Shown here: one piece after another, positions 44,274 to 54,800 of the stretch
How positions within the stretch are numbered: position 1 is the first letter of the stretch
Layout of the letters: each line of letters opens with the position of its first letter
Source: Amoebophrya sp. A120
Lineage: Eukaryota > Sar > Dinophyceae > Syndiniales > Amoebophryaceae
Assembly: GCA_905178155.1 (NCBI GenBank)
Contig: CAJINV010000015.1
Coordinates: forward strand, 1,035,907 to 1,099,906
Length of the DNA: 64,000 bases
Direction: 5' to 3'
Notes under the pieces: generated by a model
The model's database searches: none
Told to the model about the DNA's origin: nothing
The model's input: only the letters and a program-made list of their open reading frames with translations
Made by a program: the position numbers and the translations under genes

Positions 44274-45235
44274 CTACTTCTTCTGCTTGCCCGCGCGACC
44301 CAAGTCCTGCAGGTCGCTCGGCACCGCGTAGCTGCGCCGCAAAGCCGCCGCCGGGGGCCTGGCGTCGGCGTAGGTCATCCCTGGTGGGGGTCGCACACTG
44401 TACAGGTGTTTCTCGGCCGGCGAGAGGGTAGGCGTCGTGCGGAAAATAAATGTAGTACCAGCGCCACACGTGACAACACTAACACTTCGCGTTTTCTACG
44501 AAAATAGAGGCCCTCGCCTTTTGCAAAACGAAAACCAAAATAACAACGCAGTCAGATTCAGATAAATAAACACGGGTGGGGCGAGGGGCCGACTATAGGC
44601 AGCGCAGTTTTTATATATGAAAAGCGCGCCGGCGCCCAGGCATGACGCTGGTGCCTCAACATTACGCATGATACGCGTCAGCCGGATGAACTGGCCACCG
44701 TCACCGCTGCTGCAGTGGTATGCAATGCAAAAGCATCGCACAACTAGTATAAATTGCATTACAAATTCCCCCAGCATTACAAATTCAATTTGTAGTGCTG
44801 AGTGACCTCGAGAAATGCATAAATGCAATTACTACTACGGGTACGATACTTTTACACAGGATAAGTGGGCCCGGTACGCCGGCGCGTTGGCGACGAAGGA
44901 AAGTATGCAATGCAAAAGTATCGTACTCGTAGTAATCGCAGTTGTGCACTACAAATCTCCATCCAAAGGTAAAACAGCATGACAAATCTTATTTCTCATG
45001 ATGAGCAAATTTGTAATGCAATTCATACTAGTACGCTGCTTCTGCAATGCATAGAAAAGCATCGTGGCCCGTTCCATTGGATCGGGGGGCCAATACGAAT
45101 TTCGTATTGGCCCGCCGATGCAGCAGTGGAAACCAACCCTGGCGCGACCGCCGGCGTCTTCATCAGGCCAGCGCGGGTCATGAACGTCATCCGGTCGGCG
45201 CGCGGCTGCACGACGAATGTGTCTTGAGCGGCCAT
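44274..45235 (-). CDS. Small unknown protein, 3' exon boundary uncertain
   Basis: Starts MAAQDTFVVQPRADRMTFMTRAGLMKTP at 45235. Exons 45235-45054, 44903-44864 and the one beginning at 44718 join through two introners to read QWNGPRCFSFVANAPAYRAHCSSGDGGQFIRLTRIMRN. A final exon ending SYAVPSDLQDLGRAGKQKK with TAG at 44276-44274 is in an open frame (GAGTTFIFRTTPTLSPAEKHLYSVRPPPGMTYADARPP). An ordinary intron must lie roughly between 44680 and 44480, since the first frame hits TAG at 44501-44499, but I could not fix its ends. The protein matches no family I know. The first exon holds a near-perfect 39-nt palindrome. Confidence 0.6.
44719..44863. mobile_element. Introner, family B (TSD AGTGG)
   Basis: Termini TATGCAATGCAAAAG and CTTTTACACAGGATA, flanked by AGTGG. 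Removal restores YRAHCSSGDGG. Confidence 0.88.
44904..45053. mobile_element. Introner, family B (TSD GAAAG/GAAAA)
   Basis: Termini TATGCAATGCAAAAG and CTTCTGCAATGCATA; 4 of 5 flanking bases match. Removal restores RCFSFVANAP. Confidence 0.86.
45081..45119. repeat. Near-perfect palindrome inside a coding exon
   Basis: Nineteen-base arms (left arm ends GGGCCAATACGAA, right arm begins TTCGTATTGGCCC) flank a single T, with one mismatch. It encodes part of AGQYEIRIGPP. Confidence 0.9.
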
Positions 45236-46551
45236 TTTAATATCGTTGTGGCAACAACTAGAATTTTTGAGGTGGCAGAGAAAAAATAGAACTAGAGCTC
45301 TACTACGACGAAGAAGAACCACCGGTATGACAAGTACGGGAGAGGCGCTCCCTTTACAACCCGAGCGAAAACAAAAACAAAAAAGTCAGGACCACTAAGT
45401 ACGGAGAAACAGATCCTCAACCTTGACCACACAGGGAACCAAAAAAAGATGATCTTTCACTGGGTGAGGAACAAAGAATGAAAGGCTAAGGATCCACAAA
45501 GTCAAAGACGGCGATACTCCATAATCTTAATTTTCAGGTGAGACAAACAAGAACCGATCCATTGGAACGGAGAGAAGGGTGAAACGGTACACGAGCGAAA
45601 GTCATCTTTGAACTGACCGAGGAGGGATCATGATCAACATTTTCATTTGCATCTGCAATCGCACCACGAAAAGTAGAAGCCGATCACTTCCGGAACAACA
45701 TAAGTAGAAGATACATCCCAAGCTCCATCTTGTCATTACGTTGTATGTTTGATGTTTATTTTGGAGTTCTGTATTCTCAAAAGTTGTTTTTCAGAGTCAG
45801 TATAGAAGAAATCAGGAATCAAAATCCGGCCTGGGCCTGCTTCATCTTGGTTCTAGAAAAATCGGCATAGCTGTAGTCATCAAAAACTTTTTCAACTAGA
45901 TTATAGTTTCTTCGAATTTTATTTAATCTTTGAGGTCGAGCTAGGCTCACATTTCCTGCAGAACCCTGGTTACGAATACCTAGTGGTATTGAGATTGCAA
46001 TACAAATACTACCTTGTCATCATCTTTTGTTCGTTTATGTTTTTGTTGTTGACCAATGGGTGCTACAATGAATCCGAATTCGGATCGCGTAAAGCTCCCA
46101 ACCAGTCGCGGTCTGCTTAGTTGCTTCAATCATCGTCCTCTTTGAGTATTGTTATCTGTACGAAAAAAAGTTTGGAAAATCTAGCTTCATCGCTATCTGT
46201 AGCTTCGATGTCCAGAGCAAAGAAAAAAACTTCAGTGTTGAGCATCAACATTCGCAACCCTTGTTGGCGAAAAAAATTCAAATTGAAAAATCAATATCAA
46301 AGCTTGATCTGCTTGGCCTACTGATGTAAGCTCTATTGCCAAAAAAAAAAATGGAAATCAAAAATCAGAGTTGGTACGCAAAAAAAAAGGAAATCTCCAA
46401 AAAAGCCTCAAAAGATCAAAAAGCGAGAAGAACCCCAGGTAAAGAACTTCCCCGGTCTAGTGTCGTGGACCGGCCTATAAATCTTCTTGCCTCCCATCCT
46501 GTAAGTCGACACCACCACGCGCTACTAGTACATGATCCTAGTACATGCTCC
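45236..46551. other. Intergenic stretch, nothing recognised
   Basis: About 1.3 kb, A/T-rich. No supported feature; short frames lack domains. Confidence 0.45.
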
Positions 46552-46800
46552 TCAGCGATGAAACGAAGCGGAAGTGCCGTCTTTCCGGGGGCCCACTAGC
46601 GGTTCATTCGCAGGCCGTGTCATCTGTCGTAGTGGCGCCGCTTCCTCGCCTGCTTCCTCTTCTTCCTCACTGTCAGAGCAGTCCATCAGCCCGGGCGGTG
46701 GGACTTTCTTCACCGATTGCAAATTTTGCAGCACAGCGTTTTCCGGTATGGTGGGCAGTAATTGCAGGAATCCAGACGATCGCCGACGCAGTGGCAAGCC
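46552..46800 (-). CDS. Possible C-terminal exon of an unidentified gene
   Basis: A minus-strand frame reads LPLRRRSSGFLQLLPTIPENAVLQNLQSVKKVPPPGLMDCSDSEEEEEAGEEAAPLRQ... and ends FHR-TGA at 46554-46552. The acidic run and proline-rich linker look protein-like, and a possible acceptor (CAAACAG) lies just upstream, but I found no upstream exon. A competing frame is cysteine-rich (CHCVGDRLDSCNYCPPY). Weak evidence. Confidence 0.3.
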   Translation of the reverse strand, partial: GLPLRRRSSGFLQLLPTIPENAVLQNLQSVKKVPPPGLMDCSDSEEEEEAGEEAAPLRQMTRPANEPLVGPRKDGTSASFHR

Positions 46801-48440
46801 ATAGCCACCCACTGTTTGATGTTGGCTGGAGTAGAAGGAATAAACGCACCAGAATGCAAAGCAAAATCACCACTGCTCGCCTTTTTATATCTCATCGCGA
46901 CTTATTGTTCGCTATATCGAATACGAGTAGACCGTGTAAGTATGTGTGTCCAGGAATAGATGATCTTATGCAGCTGCAGAAGACGATGAGATAGCTCGTC
47001 ATCACGCAATCATGGAGATTGTGCTTTCCATACTTCGATCTGCAGCATCCTCAGTTTGTTTGCGAAGGGACGATGAAGCGGCGGTCGAATCTTCAAATGT
47101 TGCGCTTCGAGTAACCAGAATGCCTAAACTTAGAGTTCTGCAGATTTGATTCTTGAAATTAGAATTTCTGAATCAATAAGTCTCACACCAACATCAAGTC
47201 GGCTGTACATGAGATCTGAAGAAGGAGGGTTAAACCAGCATCTTAATTATCAGACGAGTATACGAAGAAATAGAAAAACGACACGAATACGAAATGGGAT
47301 ACACACGTGATCGTCTCGACAACGGAACAAAAAAGGAACAGGAAGCAAATGAGATCAAGAAATGCAGCAAGTTGTGAATCACGGGATCTACTACAAAAGA
47401 AAGCAAATCAAATGCGAAAGCAAAACAAAAACTGCGTCTGTCGTAGGAGCATAGAGAAAAACGAAACGAGAAACGGAAGTAGATCTTCTGGGGATTCGTC
47501 TTGAAAAGGCGAACTTCCTATTCTATTTTGCAACAGCGACCACAAAAAAACGCTAGCAGCCCGTTGTTCCTTTGTGCTCTAGAATCACCGTACTACGTGT
47601 GAGACTCCCGATGTTCGTCTCGTCGAGCGAGTGCGAGATCCATGTCCAAAGAAATGCTGTACCGAACGAGCCACAGAAAGGCTTCATAATCAAAGTGATC
47701 ACTTGAAGAGGTAGGTGCAAAAAAAGAACGGAAATCAACATGTCTTGTTGCGCTGGAACAACCATTCCGCGCCTGTGGTCCTCGCGACGAGCTAGGTGCG
47801 CGTCTTTTTTCTTTTTCGCTCATGTATTGTTCATGTTCAATTATCGGTTTTGTCAGAAAAATTCGAGTCCCTGCCGCGGGGCTTCAGTATTGAGCAAAAT
47901 GTATTGAATGTGGTTGAATTCACGTGAATCGATGACACAATTTTTGTTCCACGACTCGTGTGACACTATCACGTGAGCAGCGCGACACGTCGTGCCGCAG
48001 TCGAGATTTCGGGGCTCCGTCCGCCAGAATCGGAGAAGCGTGCAGCACGAAGACCGTTTTTCCAAAGGTCCACTCCCCGTAGTCTACTTCACAGAGAGTT
48101 GTACAACGATGTATCGCCGACGCTGACCTGTTTCGGTTTCGAATTTATGCAGTTAATTGTGTCCTCTGTCGCGCATGTTCTTACATGACTGAATGGACGT
48201 GATACAATTATAAAGCAATCCATCGTGTGGTTTTTCATTGGTCGCGCACAAAAAAAATCTCCGTACACAACACATCTTCTACAAGTAGTGGGTAAATTGT
48301 ACCTTTCACGGTCGACGGAATTTTGACTGTTCTTCGCGTAGTGGTAGGTGAATCAGTGTTGTTTTCCTGCAGCAGATGAAGAAGTTCTTCTTGTTGTGTC
48401 GAGGTTTTTTGTTTGTTGTTGTCAAACGCGCCGTCTGTGC
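46801..48440. other. Intergenic stretch, nothing recognised
   Basis: About 1.6 kb without supported exon, RNA gene or introner. Confidence 0.45.
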
Positions 48441-51216
48441 CTACGGCAGAATCGAAAACACCTTGAAAAAGTCCTCGTCCTGGGCAATGATCTCTGCACG
48501 GATTTTCTCAGCCTTTGCCATCGCCTCGTCCGCCTCCCTCAGAAGTCGCATCCTGTGTAAAAACGCCCCCACCCCAGAGCTGTCATGCAGATTTGCCGTG
48601 ACAGAAACATTTGTGATGCGCATCCCCATGACAAGCGTTTTCGATCGTGTTTGGGAATTTGTAATGCTGTACAGAGGACAAGCAGATCGATTTGTAATGC
48701 GGCTGTCCTTCCTAACTTGCACTACCTTACGCACTGCAACTTGTCATGCGTCACTTCGAAAACTCCTAGGTTTGTGTTGCAAAATGCCCATCGTGACTCT
48801 GGGGTGGGGACGTTTTTACCTAGGATAAATCGCTTGTTGTAGGTATCCTTCCTGTCGACCTTGTACGTCCACTGCAGTTGTATGCTCTGCAAAAGTATCG
48901 CACTCGTACAAATTGCGGTCATGCATGACAAATGTGATTTCTAAGCTAAATCAGCATGACCAATACCGCTTCTGCTATTGCCAAAATTTGTGATGCGAAT
49001 TATAAATATTGCTAGTACGATACTTTTGCAATGCATAAGTTGTTTTTTGTGTTTATTTGTTCCCCCTTTCATGCTCCCGTGCTTCAACTCGTCGAGCAGC
49101 TCCTCGTGTTTCGACGGATCCCTGATCTTCTCTAGCATCGCAAAGTCCACTGTGTCATTATGACATTCCTTCTGGTCACAGATGAGACAGTGAACGACAA
49201 TATGGATTGCAAAAATGTCTGGGTCTGGAAGGATGCAACTTGTGATGCTGCATTTGGGTATGGATTCATCTACAAAAATCTGTATTGCATGAACAGCAAA
49301 AGAGGTCCAGTTTTTGCGACGGCGAGAGGGTATTTCTCATGCGGTATAGGCATCAGGAAGCCCTCATAAAATCTGTGATGCTAGGGGATGCATCACAGAC
49401 ATCAGGGGTCATGCCAAAGCTGCATCACAAATCTCTGCATCCTTCCAGACCCAGACATTTTCGCATTTGATAGACAACCGTTTTGGCCTGCATGTACACT
49501 TCGTCATATATTCTGCGGAGCATCTATGAGAGCGCACAGCTCCCCCTCCCCCTCATTTGCTTTTGCATTGCATGAACAGCAATACAAACACCAGCACACG
49601 TGGAGCCTGTGCATGACAAACCCATGCGCCTAGTGCAGTACTGTTTGGGCTTCCCCAGGAATGTGTCATGCAAACAGTGCCACGAGGGACAGGGAGCGAC
49701 TGGATTTGCGGTTTTGCATGACAAATGAGGGGGAGGGGGAGTTCTTCACTGTCATAGCATCAACCAGGGCGCAGTGGGAAAGGGTCGGGCACAGGAGATG
49801 TACTTTTCTGGGGGAAATTGCTTGCCTGTTTTATGTATCCTGTGCAAAAGCATCGTACTCGTAGTAATCGCAGTTATGCATTACAAATCTAGTTGGTTAG
49901 GTAAATCCGCATTACAAATTTAATTTGCAATGCTGAGCCAATTTGTATTGCGATTACTATATATTATATTCATGCGAAAAAAGAGGTAGACAGAGGGTAA
50001 ACAAGAGGTGGCCGAGAGGTCAAAAAGAGGTCAAAAGAGGTAAAAAAGAGGTCGACAGAGGTGGAGAGGTGGCGCGGGACCCCTTTCGAGAGGGCCGGCG
50101 AGAGGGTGCGCGAGTATAGCCCGCCGAAGGACCCACCCTAAGGCGGCGCCTAAGTGCCTCAGAGGGTGCAGAGAGGTCAAAAAGAGGGGGCGCGAGAGTT
50201 CGACAGAGGTGGCGAGAGGTGGCGCGAATAAGGGGCGACCTCTCGCGGACCCTCTTGGCCACCTCTCGGCCACCTCTGTCGACCTCTACCCGCGAGTATA
50301 GCCGGATTATTAGCGGGGACCCCCAAAAGAGGCCAAAAAGAGGGTCTGCGAGAGGTCTGCGAGAGGGTAAAACACAAAGAAGCGGGCGCGAATCCGCATG
50401 GCACTACCCATATTTGGCACTGCAGGCCATTCGCGGAGCTGTTTTGTTCGGCGCCTTTCCGCGCCACCCTCTCGCGCCACCCTCTCGCGCACCCTCTCGC
50501 GCCACCCTCTCGCGCTACCCTCCCCCGCCGGGCGGTTTCTGTTCGCCCCCGGTGGTCTTTGCAGCTGCTCCCTGCGCAGAGCGCCCACAGGCGCGGGAAG
50601 CGCGCAAGTGGTCCTGCGGGTTGGCGCGGCGCAATGTGTTTCGTTGTGCATAGGCCCGCGGGGTTGTGGTCCTATCGGCAAACAGTCTTGCCCCGACCCA
50701 ACAGCCTTGCGCTCCGGCGGCAGCCGGAGCATGGCTGGTTTGTACTAGTGCGATGCTTTTGCAGTGCATATTATGTGACACATTCAGCTTCAGTTCCTTC
50801 ACGATATCGAAGACCTCCTGCCGCTTCTCGACCTGGGTTTTGTGCTTGGATTCCTTGTTGTGTTCGCAACTCCATTCCGTGGGTTTGTGTTTCGCGTTCC
50901 GGCACAACCGGCACTATCAACTGCAAAGCTGTCTGGGTCTGGAAACTTGTAATGCTGCGTTGGGAATATTGAATGCTCTGTAATGCACAGGCAAGCATGA
51001 GAAATATCTGCGCTTCTTTGTGTTGCGTTTTTCGCATGACAACCTGCGTTTTTGCATGATAGGCAAAAGGATCTCTTCTTGGACACGCATCACAAACTTT
51101 TTGGTCATGCCAGACAAGCATGACAAATCTCAAAATCTTCCAGAACCAGACATTTTTGCATTTGATAGGCACTTGAATTGGACGATGCCGGCGTTGTCCG
51201 AGGCACAGTAGCTGTT
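48441..51216 (-). CDS. Unknown 205-residue protein with CxxC-type motifs
   Basis: Seven exons (51216-51168, 50914-50771, 49835-49757, 49524-49473, 49200-49038, 48880-48830, 48550-48441) join to 618 nt. All six introns are introners; no GT-AG intron was found. The protein starts MNSYCASDNAGIVQFKCRN and includes WSCEHNKESKHK, KYISCARPFPTAP, VVHCLICDQKECHND and a charged helical C-terminus ending EIIAQDEDFFKVFSILP. The C-x2-C-x4-C cluster and further Cys/His residues could bind zinc. I do not recognise the family. The frame closes exactly across six element junctions, which supports the model. Confidence 0.8.
48551..48829. mobile_element. Introner, family E (TSD TCGCA/TCGCT)
   Basis: Ends carry ACGCCCCCACCCCAGAG and CTCTGGGGTGGGGACGT. 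Flanking bases match at 4 of 5 positions. Its left terminus (TCCTG) lacks the usual TA. Removal restores DTYNKRLLREADEA. Confidence 0.85.
48881..49037. mobile_element. Introner, family B (TSD AGTTG)
   Basis: Termini TATGCTCTGCAAAAG and CTTTTGCAATGCATA, flanked by AGTTG. Removal restores KHKKQLQWTYKVD. Confidence 0.9.
49201..49472. mobile_element. Introner, family A (TSD GACAA)
   Basis: Family-A inverted repeats between TATGGATTGC and GCATTTGATA, flanked by GACAA. Removal restores QAKTVVVHCLICD. Confidence 0.92.
49525..49756. mobile_element. Introner, family C (TSD GCATC)
   Basis: Ends TATGAGAGCGCACAGCTCCC and GAGTTCTTCACTGTCATA, flanked by GCATC. Removal restores TAPWLMLRRIYDE. Confidence 0.9.
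49836..50770. mobile_element. Oversized introner, family B, 935 bp, with minisatellite (TSD TTATG)
   Basis: Outer ends TATCCTGTGCAAAAG and CTTTTGCAGTGCATA with TTATG on both sides; removal restores NVSHKTGKQFPPE. The interior from about 49980 is repeats of GAGAGGT-type words and their complements (CCACCTCT, CACCCTCTCGCG), followed by GC-rich DNA. Confidence 0.9.
49983..50525. repeat. GAGAGGT / ACCTCTC minisatellite with inverted halves
   Basis: Degenerate repeats such as AGAGGTCAAAAAGAGGT on the left and ACCCTCTCGCGCC on the right. The two orientations can pair, so the transcript could form a large hairpin. Confidence 0.75.
50915..51167. mobile_element. Introner, family A (TSD GGCAC)
   Basis: Family-A ends, the right copy with one change (CCAGAACCAGAC), between TATCAACTGC and GCATTTGATA, flanked by GGCAC. 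Removal restores IVQFKCRNAKHK. Confidence 0.92.
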
Positions 51217-51876
51217 CATTTTCCCGTATCAAAAGTACAAAAAAGTTCGTCACGATCACTCATTGGGATGGGCATTGTCGCAATACAAAAAATGCCTGTC
51301 ATGCGTAAAAATGCATCACAGCCAAACTTCATACGGACTCTCTCTATAGAAGTGTTTCTGCAATACAAGGAAAAGTTGTGATGCTAAGAAAATTTGTAAT
51401 GCAAAACCTCCAAGCTAGTGACTGTGACAAACTTTTGTCTGTCCATATCTCGGGCCGCACAACCGCACAGTATCCGATGAGGTCCTGGTTGAGAAACAGC
51501 CGATTTTTCGTATGGAAGCGTCAGGATCGAAATCGACAAAGTCGAAATAATCTGTCATGCAGAAAATGCGACACAAAAAGTGACTCTATTGCAGAGAACA
51601 ACGCAAAGGAGGCAGATTGTAGTCCTGCTAAAAGTCAAGAATTGGGCTGGTGGCTAGCATGACAGAGGGGAGCTCTTTTGCCCTAAACCGCATGACATTG
51701 GTGGTCTACGGGCAGGACGTCCCGGTGGCACGACGGCCGATAAGCTTACAAATTCATTCATTCATTCACGACCCTCGCGAGTCAACGCACTTCCGATGGT
51801 GCATGCAGAAACACAAATGACAGATTCGCTTCCAGGACGAGGGAAATGCGCCATGCGCCGACTAAAAACTGTAGGT
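51217..51876. other. Spacer with introner-like words
   Basis: Between two minus-strand genes. Contains scattered GCATGACA and TTTGTAATGC words typical of introner interiors, but no pair of termini with a flank repeat. Possibly a decayed introner in a UTR. Confidence 0.35.
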
Positions 51877-54800
51877 CTAACTGGCATCGATTTTGTGCAT
51901 CGCAAGTTTCTCGATTTTGTCGATTTCGATCGTGACACTCCCATACTTCGCCGTGTTGAAGTAGAGGAGATGTTCGTAGTCTTGGTACTTGTAGTACTTC
52001 AAAAAATTGTCGAAGTTCAGCTTGTTCAGCGTTTTCTATGAACTGCAAAAGCATCGCACTACGTATGAATTGCATGACAAATTTCCTCAGCATGAGAAAG
52101 AAAATTTGTAATGCGGATTTAACCTGAGAAAGAAATTTGTAATGCATGAATGCGATTAGTACGTGTGCGATACTTTTGCACAGGATATTTTCCGCGGGTC
52201 CACGACTTGACCGGTGTCCTTGTTCGGTGCGGTTTGCTTGTTTAGGTCGAACATTTGGTACTGGAGCTGCTTGTTCTTCTTCACCTCTTCCTTATCCCTG
52301 TCGGCCTGAAAATGCCAGCCCCGTTTCTGGTCCCACAAGGGTATCAAATGTAAAAGTGTCTGGGTCTGGAAGAATTCATGTTTGTCATGCTTGTCTGGCA
52401 TGACTCCTAAATCTGTCATGCACGTTACCCAAGAGCTCCGCTTTTCTGTGATGCAGAAGCGCAGTTTGTCATGCAGAATAGGCAACACCTAGGAGCTCAG
52501 AAACTTGTCATGCTGAGCCAGCATTTGTAGCCTCATCATGAGACGCCACCCAGCATCACAAGTTTCCAGACCCAGACACTTTTACATTTGATAAAGGGCT
52601 GACCGTGTCGATTCGTCCAGTAGTCCTTCATTCGGTTCTTGAACTTCCTCGCGCGGAGAAGCCGCGTGGTGCATGGGATTCTCAACTGTTACATTCTCAA
52701 CTACTGCTACATGAATTTGTGATGCAAGAATAGGAAAAGTAAAAAGAAGGAAGCCTGCTGCACCTCCCGCATTACAAATTTGGCACAGAGAAGTTTCATG
52801 CTTTTTAGTCCTTCAAAATAAATTTGTCATGCATACCCGACTGCGCCACATCGAAAACCTTTGCACCGTCGCCGCAAGCAGCTACGGCCGCAGGAGATCT
52901 AGGGTCAGAACCGCGAAAAACATCGCGAGTATTTCTTCATCCCCGGGCACTTATGTTATCTTTACCGTACTTCTCGCTAACACTGTATGAGCTGCTGCAG
53001 ACACACTGTGACAGGGAAAAACACAGGCGCCACAATACTAGAACCCACTTTCTAAATAGTATACGGAAAACTGGCAGGCACCTGTCGCACAAAAGAAATA
53101 GCAACAGGCGCGGGTACAGAGTCCGAGAAAGTTTTGGCTAGCTTACGAGGAGATTGCTGATTGAAAACCAACAATGCTCGTAGAAGGTGTCACAACTGGC
53201 GTCGACAGTTGTGAGAAGAGCGCACCTGATTGGCAAGACAGCGAAAACGGATTTACAGGCCGCGAAGCGTTCTCATGTGTGAAAACCTGCCAAACCGTCC
53301 GTAGCTCACCTTCTTCAAGCGTTCGTGGCCGCGAAGTCGTGGGCGTAGCATGATGAAAGGTAGACGGCTGGGCTTTCTCATCGAAGGCAGATTTCCGTCT
53401 GCGAGCATCTTCTTCAACAGCGGCCAGAATTCAGCTCGCGGAGAGGGTCGCCGTCCTCTCTCCGGGTTTCCGCTGTATGTCCTCTCGTGCCACCAACTAT
53501 CTCCGCCCCGGAATGGGGCTAGCCTAGCTCGCATCTATTGTGCGCCCTTAGCTCGCGATTGCGAGGCTAGGGAACAAGTCTCTATTGGACTTGTTGCTAT
53601 TGTGGCTAGCCCTCCCCCTCTGCTCGTCGGGAGAGAAGATTCGCACCGCTTCGGTTCCACTTGTCACGCACGTGCTAAATACCGCTTGGAACTGCCATCC
53701 GTCTGCCCTGGCTCTGCGCACCGAGAAGCCCCGGCGCCATCTGCTCCGTGCTCTCTCCCCTGGCTCTGGCTCGGCGCAAATGCTTTGCGCGGAGGAGTTG
53801 GCAGCAACGCATCTTTATTGCGTGCCCCTACACATCTTTATTGCGTGCTTACGGGAGCGAGCCATCTGGATTGCGGCTCACTGCTGCAAACTCCTAGCGC
53901 GCCGCCGCATTTGCAACCTACCTCCCTCCAGCGGGGGCCGCCTTCCTCACAGGTCCGCCCGTGCCGACCTGATTTATCGCTGACACCCCGGGTAGCCCAC
54001 CATCGCCGCGCCGTCGGCTGGTTAGTCCGGTACCATGGCGGTCGCTGCTGGGACGATCTCCGGCGCCGCCGTGTCTTGCTGACGATGTACAACTTGGGCG
54101 AATTCCCGTGGAAGAGTGCCCGCAGCCCCGCACAAAATCCAGTCGAGCCACCGTGCGCAGCGACACGGACACCAGCCCGCACATAATCCGCAGGACATTT
54201 TTCCAAGAGGAGCAGGAGCACACAGACGTAAGGGTCGCAGCTCTACTGCAGATCAGGAGAAAAGAATGCGAATGCTGAATAGCGGAAGAGAGAAAATAAG
54301 CAAAAACGAAAAATGTCGAGGAAACCTATTGACTACGTCGGGCCTCTAAACTACTGCAATCTGTAAAGGCTAATGGTATGCATTTACTCACGCAGAGGGT
54401 CGCTGTCGGAAAAATTAACTGTGCTCAGCGGATCCCCCCCACCACCGGGGCAGGGGTTGGCATATTAAGGATCTTGAGCCAAAATGGCTACGGAGTGGCT
54501 TTCTCGTGTGGATGCTCATGCTGATGTCGATCTCGATGTGGATTCTGCATTGCAAAACTTATGCAACAGTATGAGAATGTAACGTTTGAGAACTCCATAT
54601 GGTGGCTCTGCCGATCAGTAGGTCGGGGTGGATTTCAAAGCCGAAGTCATTCTTGCTGTTCTCTTTGTCCGCGAGGTACTCGGACGTGAACTCTGGGTCG
54701 ATGGGTTTCTGCGCAGGAAAGAGCTGCTTCTGGACTTGCCGCAGCTGCTGTTGCGCAGACCGACCTTTGGTTGTCAGGTCCAGCACCGAATATGCATTGC

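Noticed and set aside
46710-46895. Cysteine-rich frame (CHCVGDRLDSCNYCPPYRKTLCC) as a zinc-binding protein
   Set aside because: It overlaps another more protein-like frame, has no flanking exons, and its cysteine spacing fits no ribbon I know.
51226-51720. Possible introner starting TATCAAAAGTAC between two genes
   Set aside because: A TCCCG-like repeat occurs on both sides, but the right end lacks an ATA terminus and inverted repeat, and there is no coding frame to test excision.
2736-52593. Family-A terminal repeats as a dispersed CRISPR-like or satellite array
   Set aside because: The repeats occur as inverted pairs about 250 bp apart inside genes, each with its own target duplication; they are element ends, not an array.
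53350-54186. 278-codon plus-strand open frame
   Set aside because: It lies in GC-rich cargo of an intron, has no domain, and equally long frames occur on the other strand; stops are simply rare there.
33786-54599. Transposase gene in the oversized introners
   Set aside because: The inserted segments have only short frames without DDE/DDD spacing or other transposase signatures that I can see.
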